Origin: Angustibacter sp. Root456
GTDB taxonomy: Bacteria; Actinomycetota; Actinomycetes; Actinomycetales; Angustibacteraceae
NCBI RefSeq assembly: GCF_001426435.1
Contig: NZ_LMER01000016.1
Coordinates: 159,902 to 223,901 of the forward strand
Length of the DNA: 64,000 nucleotides
Direction of reading: 5' to 3'
Positions within the stretch are counted from its first letter, which is position 1; each line of letters begins with the position of its first letter. The position numbers and the translations under genes were made by a program. Shown here one piece after another: positions 1-7,212 of the stretch. The notes beneath the pieces are model-generated. The model was not told the DNA's origin and ran no database searches. It saw only the letters and a program-made list of their open reading frames with translations.

Positions 1-136
1 CGGGCCGCTCATCGGCCTGGTCACCGCCGCCGCGATCCTGGCGTGGGAGGTGCGTGCGGTGCGGCGGTACGCCCCCGGGCTCAGCGAGCGCACGCTGGTG
101 CGCACCACGTTGAGGAACGCGGGCTGGGTGCCGTGA
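1..136 (+). CDS. C-terminal end of a probable membrane protein (partial)
   Basis: An open frame enters from the left edge (codons begin at base 2) and stops at a TGA at 134-136, giving 44 residues. The visible part is a hydrophobic stretch (about residues 3-15, rich in Leu, Val, Ala and Ile), then a basic segment containing VRRYAPG and a short tail ending in GWVP. This looks like the last membrane helix and cytoplasmic tail of an integral membrane protein. Too little is present to name a family, so the product is left open. Confidence 0.45.
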   Translation, partial: GPLIGLVTAAAILAWEVRAVRRYAPGLSERTLVRTTLRNAGWVP

Positions 137-193
137 CCGCGCGACCCGCCCACGGCGCCGAGGCAGGGCCACCGACGTGACCGCGCCAGCGAG

Positions 194-275
194 TGCGGGA
201 GAAGGGACTCGAACCCTCACGCCCGAAGGCACAGGAACCTAAATCCTGCGTGGCTGCCAGTTACACCACTCCCGC
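194..275 (-). tRNA. tRNA-Leu (anticodon TAG)
   Basis: Read on the minus strand the acceptor stem is GCGGGAG pairing with CTCCCGC, followed by a discriminator A. The anticodon arm is CAGGA-TTTAGGT-TCCTG, which presents TAG and so reads CTA leucine codons. A short variable stem (TGCCTTCGGGCG region) and the T-arm GGTTCGAGTCC are present. The length of 82 nt with a long variable arm fits a class II leucine tRNA. CCA is not encoded. It lies just downstream of the peroxiredoxin gene on the same strand. Confidence 0.95.
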
Positions 276-311
276 GTGCGGGCCAGCCTACGAGACCGGC
301 CGCTTCAGGGC

Positions 312-776
312 TCAGACCTCGAGCGCCTTGCGCAGGGAAGCGACGTGGCCGGTGGCCTTGACGTTGTAGCGGGCGAGCTCGATGGTGCCGTCCTCGCCGA
401 CGACGACGGTCGAGCGGATGACGCCGGTCACGGTCTTGCCGTAGAGCTTCTTCTCGCCGTAGGCGCCCCACTCGGTCAGCACGGACTTGTCGGGGTCGGA
501 CAGCAACGGGTAGGTGAGCGCCTCCTGCTCGACGAACCTGGCGAGCTTGTCGGGGGAGTCGGGGCTGACGCCCAGCACCTCGTACCCGGCCTGCTGCAGG
601 GGCGCCAGGCTGTCGCGGAAGTCGCAGGCCTCCTTCGTGCAGCCCGGCGTCATGGCCGCGGGGTAGAAGAAGACGATGACCTTGCGACCGCGCAGGTCGT
701 GCAGGGCCACGTCGCGACCGGTGTGGTCGGTGAGCGTGAAGTCGGGCGCGGGCTGGCCGGGCGTGAGCTGGGGCAC
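312..776 (-). CDS. bcp: Thioredoxin-dependent peroxiredoxin, Bcp/PrxQ type
   Basis: The product is a 154-residue thiol peroxidase that reduces hydrogen peroxide and organic hydroperoxides in the cytoplasm using thioredoxin. The AhpC/TSA fold is clear: APDFTLTD near residue 10, then FFYPAAMTPGCTKEACDFRD. The peroxidatic Cys is Cys46 and the resolving Cys is Cys51; five residues apart is the mark of atypical 2-Cys Bcp enzymes. The GTG start at 774-776 was chosen because AAGAGGTG lies about six bases upstream on the minus strand. Longer in-frame extensions run into low-complexity sequence with no ribosome site. It is divergent from the nickel/cobalt permease gene, and tRNA-Leu follows it. Confidence 0.93.
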   Translation of the reverse strand: MPQLTPGQPAPDFTLTDHTGRDVALHDLRGRKVIVFFYPAAMTPGCTKEACDFRDSLAPLQQAGYEVLGVSPDSPDKLARFVEQEALTYPLLSDPDKSVLTEWGAYGEKKLYGKTVTGVIRSTVVVGEDGTIELARYNVKATGHVASLRKALEV

Positions 777-832
777 GGGGCACCTCTTGTCGGGTCGGGG
801 AATCGCGCCAACCACGGTAGTCGTTGGATTAC

Positions 833-847
833 TGCGAACGGATCGCA
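833..847. promoter_or_regulatory. Nur-like inverted repeat before the Ni/Co permease
   Basis: TGCGA-ACGGA-TCGCA is a perfect 5-bp inverted repeat with a 5-bp spacer, 62 bp before the permease start and inside the divergent bcp/permease gap. The layout resembles the Streptomyces Nur (nickel-sensing Fur-family) box, which I recall as tTGCaa-N5-ttGCAA. Nickel-dependent repression of a nickel permease would make sense. This is a pattern match by eye and the regulator itself is not in the window. Confidence 0.4.
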
Positions 848-908
848 TTAGATTGACGAGGTCGCGACCGCGGCCAGACCTCCGAGCGATCGACACGGAA
901 GGGTCCCG

Positions 909-2045
909 ATGTCTTCGACGGGTACCAGCACCACCCAGACCGCCGAGACCGCTGCCGACGGCTCGGTGCGCGGTCACCTCAAGCTGACCCGGCCGGAGTG
1001 GCGCAGCCTCATCGCGATGGGCGGCTTCGTCGTCCTGCTGCACGTCGTGGGCTGGGGGACGCTGGGCGGCATCGTCGCGCCGCAGCACCTGTCAGCGGGT
1101 GGCCAGGCGTTCGGCCTGGGGCTCGGCGTGACGGCGTACGTGCTCGGCATGCGCCACGCGTTCGACGCCGACCACATCGCGGCGATCGACAACACGACGC
1201 GCAAGCTCATGGAGGACGGCAAGCGCCCGCTGTCGGTGGGCTTCTGGTTCTCCCTCGGCCACTCCTCCGTCGTGTTCGGCCTCGTGCTGCTGCTCTCGCT
1301 CGGCGTCCGCGCGCTCGCGGGCCAGGTCGAGGACGACGGCTCGACGCTGCAGCAGACCACCGGCCTCATCGGCACGGCGGTCTCCGGCGTCTTCCTGCTG
1401 CTCATCGGCGTCGTCAACCTCGTGGTGCTGCGCGGCATCGTGCGGGTCTTCCGCCAGATGCGCACGGGCGACTACGACGAGGCCGAGCTCGAGCACCACC
1501 TGAACAACCGCGGCCTGATCAACCGCATCCTGCGCGGCGTCACCAAGGCGGTGCGCAAGGGCTGGCACATGTACCCCGTGGGCCTGCTGTTCGGCCTCGG
1601 CTTCGACACCGCCACCGAGGTGAGCCTGCTCGTGCTCGCCGGTGGCGCGGCGGCGTTCAGCCTGCCTTGGTACGCGATCCTCACGCTGCCGGTGCTCTTC
1701 GCCGCCGGCATGAGCCTGCTCGACACCATCGACGGCTGCTTCATGAACTTCGCCTACGGCTGGGCCTTCTCGCGCCCGGTGCGCAAGGTCTACTACAACA
1801 TCACGATCACCGGGCTCTCGGTGGCGGTGGCCCTGATCATCGGCGTCGTCGAGCTTTTGTCAATCCTCACCGAGAAGCTCGACATCACCACCGGCCCGCT
1901 CGCCGCCATCGGCAGCCTCGACCTCAACCACGTCGGCTACGCGATCGTCGCGCTGTTCGTGGTGACCTGGCTCGTGGCCCTCGCCGTGTGGCGGTACGGC
2001 CGCATCGAGCAGCGTTGGTCGGCGAGCGCTGACGGCGCGCAGTGA
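909..2045 (+). CDS. NiCoT-family nickel/cobalt permease (HoxN/NixA type)
   Basis: This 378-residue integral membrane protein imports Ni2+ and/or Co2+. The NiCoT signature in helix II, HX4DH, appears as HAFDADH at residues 83-89 and is followed by IAAIDNTTRK. Further family features are LLFGLGFDTATEV near residue 225 and GMSLLDTIDGCFMNFAYGWA near 270. About eight hydrophobic helices are visible and the length is typical. The ATG start gives a soluble N-terminal arm of about 30 residues before the first helix, with a GGAAGGG-like site upstream. Substrate choice between nickel and cobalt cannot be read from sequence. The Nur-like palindrome upstream favours nickel. Confidence 0.93.
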   Translation: MSSTGTSTTQTAETAADGSVRGHLKLTRPEWRSLIAMGGFVVLLHVVGWGTLGGIVAPQHLSAGGQAFGLGLGVTAYVLGMRHAFDADHIAAIDNTTRKLMEDGKRPLSVGFWFSLGHSSVVFGLVLLLSLGVRALAGQVEDDGSTLQQTTGLIGTAVSGVFLLLIGVVNLVVLRGIVRVFRQMRTGDYDEAELEHHLNNRGLINRILRGVTKAVRKGWHMYPVGLLFGLGFDTATEVSLLVLAGGAAAFSLPWYAILTLPVLFAAGMSLLDTIDGCFMNFAYGWAFSRPVRKVYYNITITGLSVAVALIIGVVELLSILTEKLDITTGPLAAIGSLDLNHVGYAIVALFVVTWLVALAVWRYGRIEQRWSASADGAQ

Positions 2046-2109
2046 GAGCGTCGGGCGGGTAAGTTCGCAGGTGCCCACCGCCCGTCCGCGAGGCAGAGCA
2101 GGAGCCACC

Positions 2110-2388
2110 GTGAGCCAGACCGACCCCGCAGCGATCGAGTCCGAGATCGAGGCGACGCGCGCCCGCCTGGCCGGCACCGTCGACGAGCTGGCGGTGCGCC
2201 TGCACCCCAAGGAGATCGGCAAGCGCTCGGTGGCGGAGGCGAAGGGCAAGCTCTACGCCGCGACGCACACGCCGGACGGCGCCCTGCGGGTCGAGCGCAT
2301 CGCCGCTGTGGCGGCCGCCGCCGTCGCCCTGGTCGGGCTGATCGTCGCCAACCGGCGGCGGGTCGCGCACCGGGGACGTCGGCACTGA
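2110..2388 (+). CDS. DUF3618 small membrane-anchored protein
   Basis: A 92-residue protein starting at GTG after GAGCAGGAGCCACC, a good ribosome site. The N-terminal half is a charged helix with the DUF3618 pattern (IEATRARLAGTVDELAVRLHP, residues 11-31). One hydrophobic helix follows at about 59-80 (IAAVAAAAVALVGLIVAN), then a basic tail. DUF3618 proteins are common in actinobacteria and have no firm function; they often accompany small phage-holin-like membrane proteins, but none is adjacent here. The gene follows the permease by 64 bp and precedes the GroES-like gene by 28 bp, so the three may be cotranscribed. Confidence 0.8.
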   Translation: MSQTDPAAIESEIEATRARLAGTVDELAVRLHPKEIGKRSVAEAKGKLYAATHTPDGALRVERIAAVAAAAVALVGLIVANRRRVAHRGRRH

Positions 2389-2416
2389 CCTTCGGGGGTG
2401 CCGGTAGCCTCGGCAC

Positions 2417-2752
2417 GTGAGCCCGACCGATCCCGAGAGCCGCCTGCCGATCCGCATGCTGCACGACCGCGTGCTCGTGGCGGTCGACCCGGAGTCGGGT
2501 GAGCGGCGCAGCGGGGGCGGCATCCTGATCCCTGCGACGGCGGCCGTCGGCAAGCGGCTCGGGTGGGCCGAGGTCGTGGCCATCGGGCAGCACGTGCGCC
2601 AGGTGCAGACCGGCGACCGGGTGCTCTTCGACCCCGAGGAGAGCGCGGAGGTCGAGCTGCACGGCTCGCAGTACCAGCTGCTGCGCGAGCGCGACATCCA
2701 CGCCGTCGCCGCCCCACGCGTCGACGACGGCCAGACCGGGCTGTACCTCTGA
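2417..2752 (+). CDS. GroES-like co-chaperonin (Cpn10 fold), without GroEL
   Basis: The 111-residue product has the GroES beta-barrel pattern: IRMLHDRVLVAVDPESGERRS at the N-terminus, a mobile-loop-like segment GGGILIPATAAVGKRLGWAE (about residues 34-53), then VVAIGQHVRQVQTGDRVLFD and a C-terminal LLRERDIHAV strand. Canonical GroES works as a heptameric lid on GroEL. This copy has a basic segment (GKRLGW) where GroES usually has acidic residues, no groEL follows, and it sits alone before a P450 gene. It may be a paralogue rather than the housekeeping co-chaperonin. The GTG start is the first in-frame candidate. Confidence 0.8.
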   Translation: MSPTDPESRLPIRMLHDRVLVAVDPESGERRSGGGILIPATAAVGKRLGWAEVVAIGQHVRQVQTGDRVLFDPEESAEVELHGSQYQLLRERDIHAVAAPRVDDGQTGLYL

Positions 2753-2832
2753 GCGCACCCGGCCGCAGCACCGGCCCGAGAGCGAACGCGCGGTACACCC
2801 CCCTCGCGGTCGACGGGCCGCTGCCGCTCGAC

Positions 2833-4158
2833 ATGGTGCGCGCCGTCCCGGCGATCCGTCGGGATCCGCTCGATTACCTCGAGCGGCTGGTGGGGCGCTA
2901 CGGCGACCTCGTGGCGTTCCCGATGCCGCGCAGCGCCGTCCTGCTCGTCAACGACCCCGCGGGGGCCCGCCGGGTGCTGGTCGAGAACGCCCGGAACTAC
3001 AGCAAGGCGACGATCCAGTACGGCGCGCTGTCGGCCGTGACCGGTGCCGGCCTGCTCACCGCCGACGGCGAGGAGTGGCGCCAGCGCCGGCGCATCGTGC
3101 AGCCGGCCTTCCACCACGCGAGCCTGGACGCCGTCGCCGAGCAGTCCGTGGCCGCCGGGGCGCGCGTGCTGGCCGGGTGGGCGGGCCAGCCGGACGGCAG
3201 CGTCGTCGACGTCGACGCCGCCTGCATGCGCGCCACGCTCGAGGTGGTGGGCCGCACGCTGTTCGACGCCGACCTGGCGGCCGACGGCGAGCGGGTCGTG
3301 GCGGCCGTGCACGACGCGCTCGAGGTGGTGGTGCAGCGGGCGCGCACGCCGCGGCCCGCGTGGCTCCCGCTGCCCTCGCGGCGCCGGCTGGCCCGCGCCG
3401 TCGCGACGCTCGACGAGACCTGCGCCCGGGTCGTCCGGGTGCGGCGCGCGCGCGGTCTCGGCCAGGACGACGACCTGCTGGGCCTGCTGCTGCGCTCGGC
3501 CGACGAGCACGGCGGGCTCACCGACCGGCAGGTGCGCGACGAGCTGGTCACGCTGGTGATCGCCGGCCACGAGACGGTGGCGTCGGCGATGGCCTGGACG
3601 CTGCAGCTGCTGGCCGAGCACCCCGACGTCCAGGCGCAGGTGCAGGCCGAGGTCGACGCGGTCGCGGGGGGCCGGGCGCTCGCCTGGTCGGACGTCCCGC
3701 GGCTGGTGCGCACCCGGCAGGTGGTCGACGAGTCGCTGCGCCTGTTCCCCCCGGCGTGGGTCGTCACCCGCCGGGCGCGGGAGGCCGACGTCGTCGCGGG
3801 TGTCGCGGTGCCGGCCGGCACCCTGGTGATCCTCAGTCCGTGGCTGCTGCACCGACGTCCGCAGGCGTGGCCGGATCCTCTGCGTTTCGACCCCGACCGC
3901 TTCGCCACCCCCCGAGACAGCGCCCCCCGGGGCGACTACCTGCCGTTCGGCGCCGGCCCGCGGCTGTGCATCGGGCGCGACTTCGCGCTCGTCGAGTCGG
4001 TGCTCGCGCTCGCGACGGTGCTGGCCGGCGTCCGGGTCGAGCCGGCCGAAGCGGCGGCGCGGCCGCGCGTCGACGCCCTGGTGACGCTGCGGCCGCACGG
4101 TGGACTGCCCCTCAGGCTGGTGCACCGTGCGGGCCACGGGGTTCCCCCGCTCGGGTGA
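2833..4158 (+). CDS. Cytochrome P450
   Basis: A haem-thiolate monooxygenase. From the ATG at 2833 it has 441 residues with all P450 landmarks: I-helix AGHETVASA near residue 240, the K-helix ExxR motif in ESLRLFPPAW, the PERF-like segment FDPDRFATP, and the haem loop FGAGPRLCIG with ligand Cys379. The HET version of the I-helix and the overall pattern suit the soluble CYP102/CYP4-like actinobacterial class; the substrate is unknown and no ferredoxin gene is adjacent. Start caveat: the frame stays open and P450-like upstream (PLAVDGPLPLD) as far as the groES stop, but no ATG, GTG or TTG occurs there, so the true start may be non-canonical. Confidence 0.9.
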   Translation: MVRAVPAIRRDPLDYLERLVGRYGDLVAFPMPRSAVLLVNDPAGARRVLVENARNYSKATIQYGALSAVTGAGLLTADGEEWRQRRRIVQPAFHHASLDAVAEQSVAAGARVLAGWAGQPDGSVVDVDAACMRATLEVVGRTLFDADLAADGERVVAAVHDALEVVVQRARTPRPAWLPLPSRRRLARAVATLDETCARVVRVRRARGLGQDDDLLGLLLRSADEHGGLTDRQVRDELVTLVIAGHETVASAMAWTLQLLAEHPDVQAQVQAEVDAVAGGRALAWSDVPRLVRTRQVVDESLRLFPPAWVVTRRAREADVVAGVAVPAGTLVILSPWLLHRRPQAWPDPLRFDPDRFATPRDSAPRGDYLPFGAGPRLCIGRDFALVESVLALATVLAGVRVEPAEAAARPRVDALVTLRPHGGLPLRLVHRAGHGVPPLG

Positions 4159-4250
4159 GTGTCGCGTGCCGTGCTGCATCGATCACCCCGGACGCCCGAT
4201 GATGTGGGTGCCGCACCCGCCAGCCCACCTGTGAAGAGGGAACCCACCCG

Positions 4251-5840
4251 ATGATCGCCCCGTCGCACGCTGATCCGGCGTGGGCGCCGCGGCCGGCGCT
4301 GGCCCTCGGGGTCCGCGTGGGGCAGTACGGCGTCCCGCTGATCGCCGGGACGGCCGCGACGTGGACCCTCGCGCCGGTGCTCGCCGGCCGCCTGCCGGTC
4401 GTGGCAGCCAGCGGGCTGGCCGTGCTGGCTGCCGTCGTGGTGAGCCTGGTCGTGTCGCGGTTGACCATGCGGCTGGCCCCGCTCGCGGTGATGCTGCAGA
4501 TGACGATGATCTTCCCCGACCACGCGCCGAGCCGGCTGAAGGTGGCCCGCCGCTCGACGAGCGCCGACGAGATCCGCCGCCAGCTGCTGAGCGACGCGCC
4601 CGACGAGCAGGAGGCCGCGGTCACGATGCTCGCGCTCGTGACCGCCCTCGGCCAGCACGACCGGCACACGCGCGGTCACAGTGAACGGGTGCGGCTGTTC
4701 TGCGACCTGCTCGCCCGCGAGCTCGGGCTGTCCGAGGCGGACGCCGGCCGGTTGCGGTGGGCGGCCCTGATCCACGACATCGGCAAGCTCGAGATCAGCG
4801 CGACCGTCCTCAACAAGCCCGGACGCCTCGACGCGAGCGAGTGGTCGCTGGTGCGGATGCACCCGCAGGCCGGTGCGCGGCTGGCCCGGCCGCTGGCCGT
4901 CTGGCTGGGGCCGTGGTTCGCCGGCATCGTCGAGCACCACGAGCGCTACGACGGCGGTGGCTACCCGCAGGGGCTCGCCGGTTCGCAGATCTCGCTCGCG
5001 GGGCGTGCGGTGGCCGTGGTCGACGCGTTCGAGACCATGACGGCCGCGCGGTCGTACCGGGCGGCCGTCACCGCCGTCGCGGCGCGGGCCGAGCTCACGC
5101 GCTGCGCGGGCTCGCACTTCGACCCCGCGGTGGTGCGCGCCTTCCTGTCGATCGCCCTGCCGCGGCTGCTGTGGTCGGTGGGCCCGCTCGCCTTCTGCCT
5201 CAACGTCCCGTTCCTGCGGTGGATCGGCGACGGGGGAGTGCGGTTCGCCCAGGCCGCCTCGACCACCGCGACGACCGCCGCCAACGCGGCGGGCGTGACG
5301 GCTGCGGTCGTCGCCACGGGCGCGCTGCCGTCGGCGGCAACCCCCGTGCCACCGGCCCCGCCTGTTCAGCGGCCGGCTGCCGTGACCGTCTCAGACCACG
5401 CGGGCGGCGGGGCGAGCGAGCGCGTCGGGACGGGCAGCGTGCCGACGGGGGAGCCGACGTCCGGTGCGACGTCCGCACCGACGTCCGCACCGACGTCCGC
5501 ACCGACGTCCGCGCCGACGCCCGCGCCGACGGGCCGCCCGAGGTCGGGGCCGGCCGATGCGTCGACCTCCCGGCCGACACGAGCCTCGAAGCAGGGGCAC
5601 GCCGCAGCGACCCCGCAGGGGCCTGCGGCCGGGCACGGTCGGCCGGAGCAGCAGCCGACCCCGCCGGGGCGCGGGCCCGGCCAGAGCACCGGCCAGAGCA
5701 CCGGCCAGAGCACCGGCCAGAGCACCGGCCAGAGCACGGCCGAGCCCGCGAGCACCGGCCAGCCGACGTCGGCCCCCGGACCGGGTCGTCACGCGTCGCC
5801 CGAGGCGACACCGCCGTCGGTCGGCGACGGCCGCCACTGA
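4251..5840 (+). CDS. HD-GYP domain protein with membrane anchor and repeat-rich tail
   Basis: The 529-residue protein has three parts. Two hydrophobic segments at about 22-90 anchor it. A central HD-GYP phosphodiesterase domain spans about 130-300, with HTRGHSERVR, the HD pair in LIHDIGKLEI, HPQAGARL and the defining HHERYDGGGYPQGL. A tail of about 180 residues is rich in Pro, Ala, Thr, Ser and Gly, with two near-perfect tetrapeptide repeats (APTS and GQST). HD-GYP domains hydrolyse cyclic di-GMP to pGpG or GMP; the metal ligands look intact. Another hydrophobic segment (LPRLLWSVGPLAFCLNVPFL) follows the domain, so the tail may face outward. Oligoribonuclease, which clears pGpG, is encoded about 13 kb away. 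Confidence 0.88.
   Translation: MIAPSHADPAWAPRPALALGVRVGQYGVPLIAGTAATWTLAPVLAGRLPVVAASGLAVLAAVVVSLVVSRLTMRLAPLAVMLQMTMIFPDHAPSRLKVARRSTSADEIRRQLLSDAPDEQEAAVTMLALVTALGQHDRHTRGHSERVRLFCDLLARELGLSEADAGRLRWAALIHDIGKLEISATVLNKPGRLDASEWSLVRMHPQAGARLARPLAVWLGPWFAGIVEHHERYDGGGYPQGLAGSQISLAGRAVAVVDAFETMTAARSYRAAVTAVAARAELTRCAGSHFDPAVVRAFLSIALPRLLWSVGPLAFCLNVPFLRWIGDGGVRFAQAASTTATTAANAAGVTAAVVATGALPSAATPVPPAPPVQRPAAVTVSDHAGGGASERVGTGSVPTGEPTSGATSAPTSAPTSAPTSAPTPAPTGRPRSGPADASTSRPTRASKQGHAAATPQGPAAGHGRPEQQPTPPGRGPGQSTGQSTGQSTGQSTGQSTAEPASTGQPTSAPGPGRHASPEATPPSVGDGRH
5468..5527 (+). repeat. 12-bp tandem repeat (GACGTCCGCACC), five units, in coding DNA
   Basis: Five consecutive units at 5468, 5480, 5492, 5504 and 5516; the first three are identical and the last two vary slightly. 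Each unit encodes Thr-Ser-Ala-Pro, giving the APTS run in the tail of the HD-GYP protein. The 12-bp period keeps the frame, so copy number can change by slippage without destroying the protein. Confidence 0.9.
5679..5738 (+). repeat. 12-bp tandem repeat (GGCCAGAGCACC), five units, in coding DNA
   Basis: Five adjoining units at 5679, 5691, 5703, 5715 and 5727, the last differing in its final base. They encode Gly-Gln-Ser-Thr repeats in the HD-GYP protein tail. The near-perfect identity suggests recent expansion. Confidence 0.92.
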
Positions 5841-5918
5841 CTTCGCACGGTGGTCGGTCCACGGGCGCCCGAGGCTGAGCGGTGGCGGCTCGCGGGGGGT
5901 CGTGACTTACTCGACGTC

Positions 5919-6614
5919 ATGACGACGGACACCTTCAAGGACCTGGCCGCGGTGGTGCTCGTCGACCGAGCGCTCGACGACGTGCTCCGTGAGATCGCCT
6001 CGATCGCCAACCGGGCGCTCGCGGGGGCGGAGGCGTCGTCGATCACGCTCGTGCGCGGCGACCGCGCCTGGACGGCGGCCCACACCGACCAGCTCGCCCT
6101 GGACGCCGACGAGCTGCAGTACGAGGGCGGCCACGGCCCGTGCATGGACGCCGGACGCACGGGCCTCACCATGCACGTCCCCGACCTGCGCGCCGACGAC
6201 CGGTGGCCGACGTACGCGCCCCGCGCCGTCGAGCGGGGGGTGCTCAGCTCGCTGTCGGTGCCGTTGCCCTTCCAGGGCCGCACCATCGGCGCGCTCAACA
6301 ACTACGCGAGCTCGGCGGGCGCCTTCACGGACGACGACATGCGGGCCGCTGACCACATCACCAGCTACATCGGCACCGCGGTGATGAACGCCGACGCGCA
6401 CGCGGGCGCGACCGCGGGAGCGGAGCAGATGCGGGCGGCCCTGGACTCGCGCAAGGTGATCGACATGGCCCTCGGCGTCCTGGTCGCCCGGCACCACTGC
6501 ACGGCGGACGAGGCGTTCGCCCTGCTGTCGAAGGCGTCGCAGAACCACAACCGCAAGCTGCGCGACCTGGCCGCCGCGCTGGTGGAGTCGGAGGGGCGCG
6601 AGCCGGCGACCTGA
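5919..6614 (+). CDS. GAF-ANTAR domain protein (RNA-binding antiterminator type)
   Basis: A 231-residue cytoplasmic signalling protein. An N-terminal GAF sensor covers about residues 10-160 (NRALAGAEASSITLVRGDRA, GGHGPCMDAGRTG, VLSSLSVPLPFQGRTIGALN). A C-terminal ANTAR domain covers about 170-225 (ALDSRKVIDMALGVLVARH, then TADEAFALLSKASQNHNRKL). ANTAR domains bind paired RNA hairpins and prevent termination. The ATG at 5919 was chosen because the GAF domain begins right after it; the longer GTG version adds only low-complexity residues. The gene ends before a strong hairpin and is followed by a convergent tRNA-Lys. Its RNA targets are not evident here. Confidence 0.87.
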   Translation: MTTDTFKDLAAVVLVDRALDDVLREIASIANRALAGAEASSITLVRGDRAWTAAHTDQLALDADELQYEGGHGPCMDAGRTGLTMHVPDLRADDRWPTYAPRAVERGVLSSLSVPLPFQGRTIGALNNYASSAGAFTDDDMRAADHITSYIGTAVMNADAHAGATAGAEQMRAALDSRKVIDMALGVLVARHHCTADEAFALLSKASQNHNRKLRDLAAALVESEGREPAT

Positions 6615-6627
6615 CGCCAGAACGACT

Positions 6628-6659
6628 CAGCGGCTCCGTCCCGAGGGACGAAGCCGCTG
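6628..6659. terminator. Stem-loop between the GAF-ANTAR gene and tRNA-Lys
   Basis: CAGCGGCT at 6628-6635 pairs with AGCCGCTG at 6652-6659, and inside it GTCCC pairs with GGGAC around a GAG loop. There is only a weak T-rich stretch afterwards. It lies between two convergent transcription units and probably ends both. Confidence 0.7.
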
Positions 6660-6678
6660 GTTCTCACGCTGAGGGTGG

Positions 6679-6751
<73 letters not shown>

Positions 6752-6801
6752 GAACGCTGGATGAGGTTATCAGCCCCAGCGGGCGCACACGAAATCGGCC
6801 G

Positions 6802-7020
6802 TCAGGGCTGCTCCCACCACGCCTGCTCGGGCGCTCCCTCGGCGTCGAGGATCTCCTTGCTGTGCGGCCCGTCGGGCGCGGTGAGGTCCATGATCAGCGA
6901 GAGGGGCACGTGCTCCTCGAGCAGCTCCTTGGTCTGCTCGGCGGCCTCGGCGTCGGTCGTGCTCGTCGTGCCGTTGGTGACGTCGTCCGGCTGGTCGACG
7001 GTGTCGTGGCTGTCCTGCAT
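6802..7020 (-). CDS. Small acidic protein of unknown function
   Basis: A 72-residue acidic protein starting at an ATG (7018-7020) preceded by CAGGGGAGC, a good ribosome site. It has a disordered, Asp/Thr-rich N-terminus (MQDSHDTVDQPDDVTNG), then a helix-rich part EQTKELLEEHVPLSLIMDL and a short tail ending in AWWEQP. No Cys and no membrane segment are present, and I do not recognise the family. It is divergent from the flavodoxin-NifJ operon; the shared gap holds the DosR-like box, so it may respond to the same signal. Confidence 0.6.
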   Translation of the reverse strand: MQDSHDTVDQPDDVTNGTTSTTDAEAAEQTKELLEEHVPLSLIMDLTAPDGPHSKEILDAEGAPEQAWWEQP

Positions 7021-7132
7021 GGCTGCTCCCCTGTGCCGTGGGGTCCGGGCGAGCCGGACCATCACCCCCGTATCGGCACATCTTGCCCCGGCCTTGACCC
7101 GATCGCCGGGCGACGCGCGGCGGGACTCGCCG

Positions 7133-7148
7133 AGGGACCTTCGCCCCT
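7133..7148. promoter_or_regulatory. DosR/DevR-like box before the flavodoxin-NifJ operon
   Basis: AGGGACCTTCGCCCCT is an imperfect palindrome close to the mycobacterial DosR core GGGAC-N4-GTCCC. It starts 80 bp before the flavodoxin start, a usual place for an activator. Nearly the same string lies before the gene at 41045 (40993-41010), and a related one at 17135-17150. Confidence 0.5.
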
Positions 7149-7212
7149 GACCTGGGCGGGAGGGCCGACCTAGCGTCAGCAGCACGGCGCTGGTGTACGA
7201 GGGAGGCGCGAG

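Noticed and set aside
2563-2832. GTG at 2563 as start of the P450
   Set aside because: It would overlap the groES-like gene by 190 bases and encode an Arg-rich, non-P450 stretch.
5468-5738. Regular 12-bp repeats considered as a CRISPR array or other spaced repeat
   Set aside because: Units are contiguous with no spacers and encode in-frame tetrapeptides of the HD-GYP protein.
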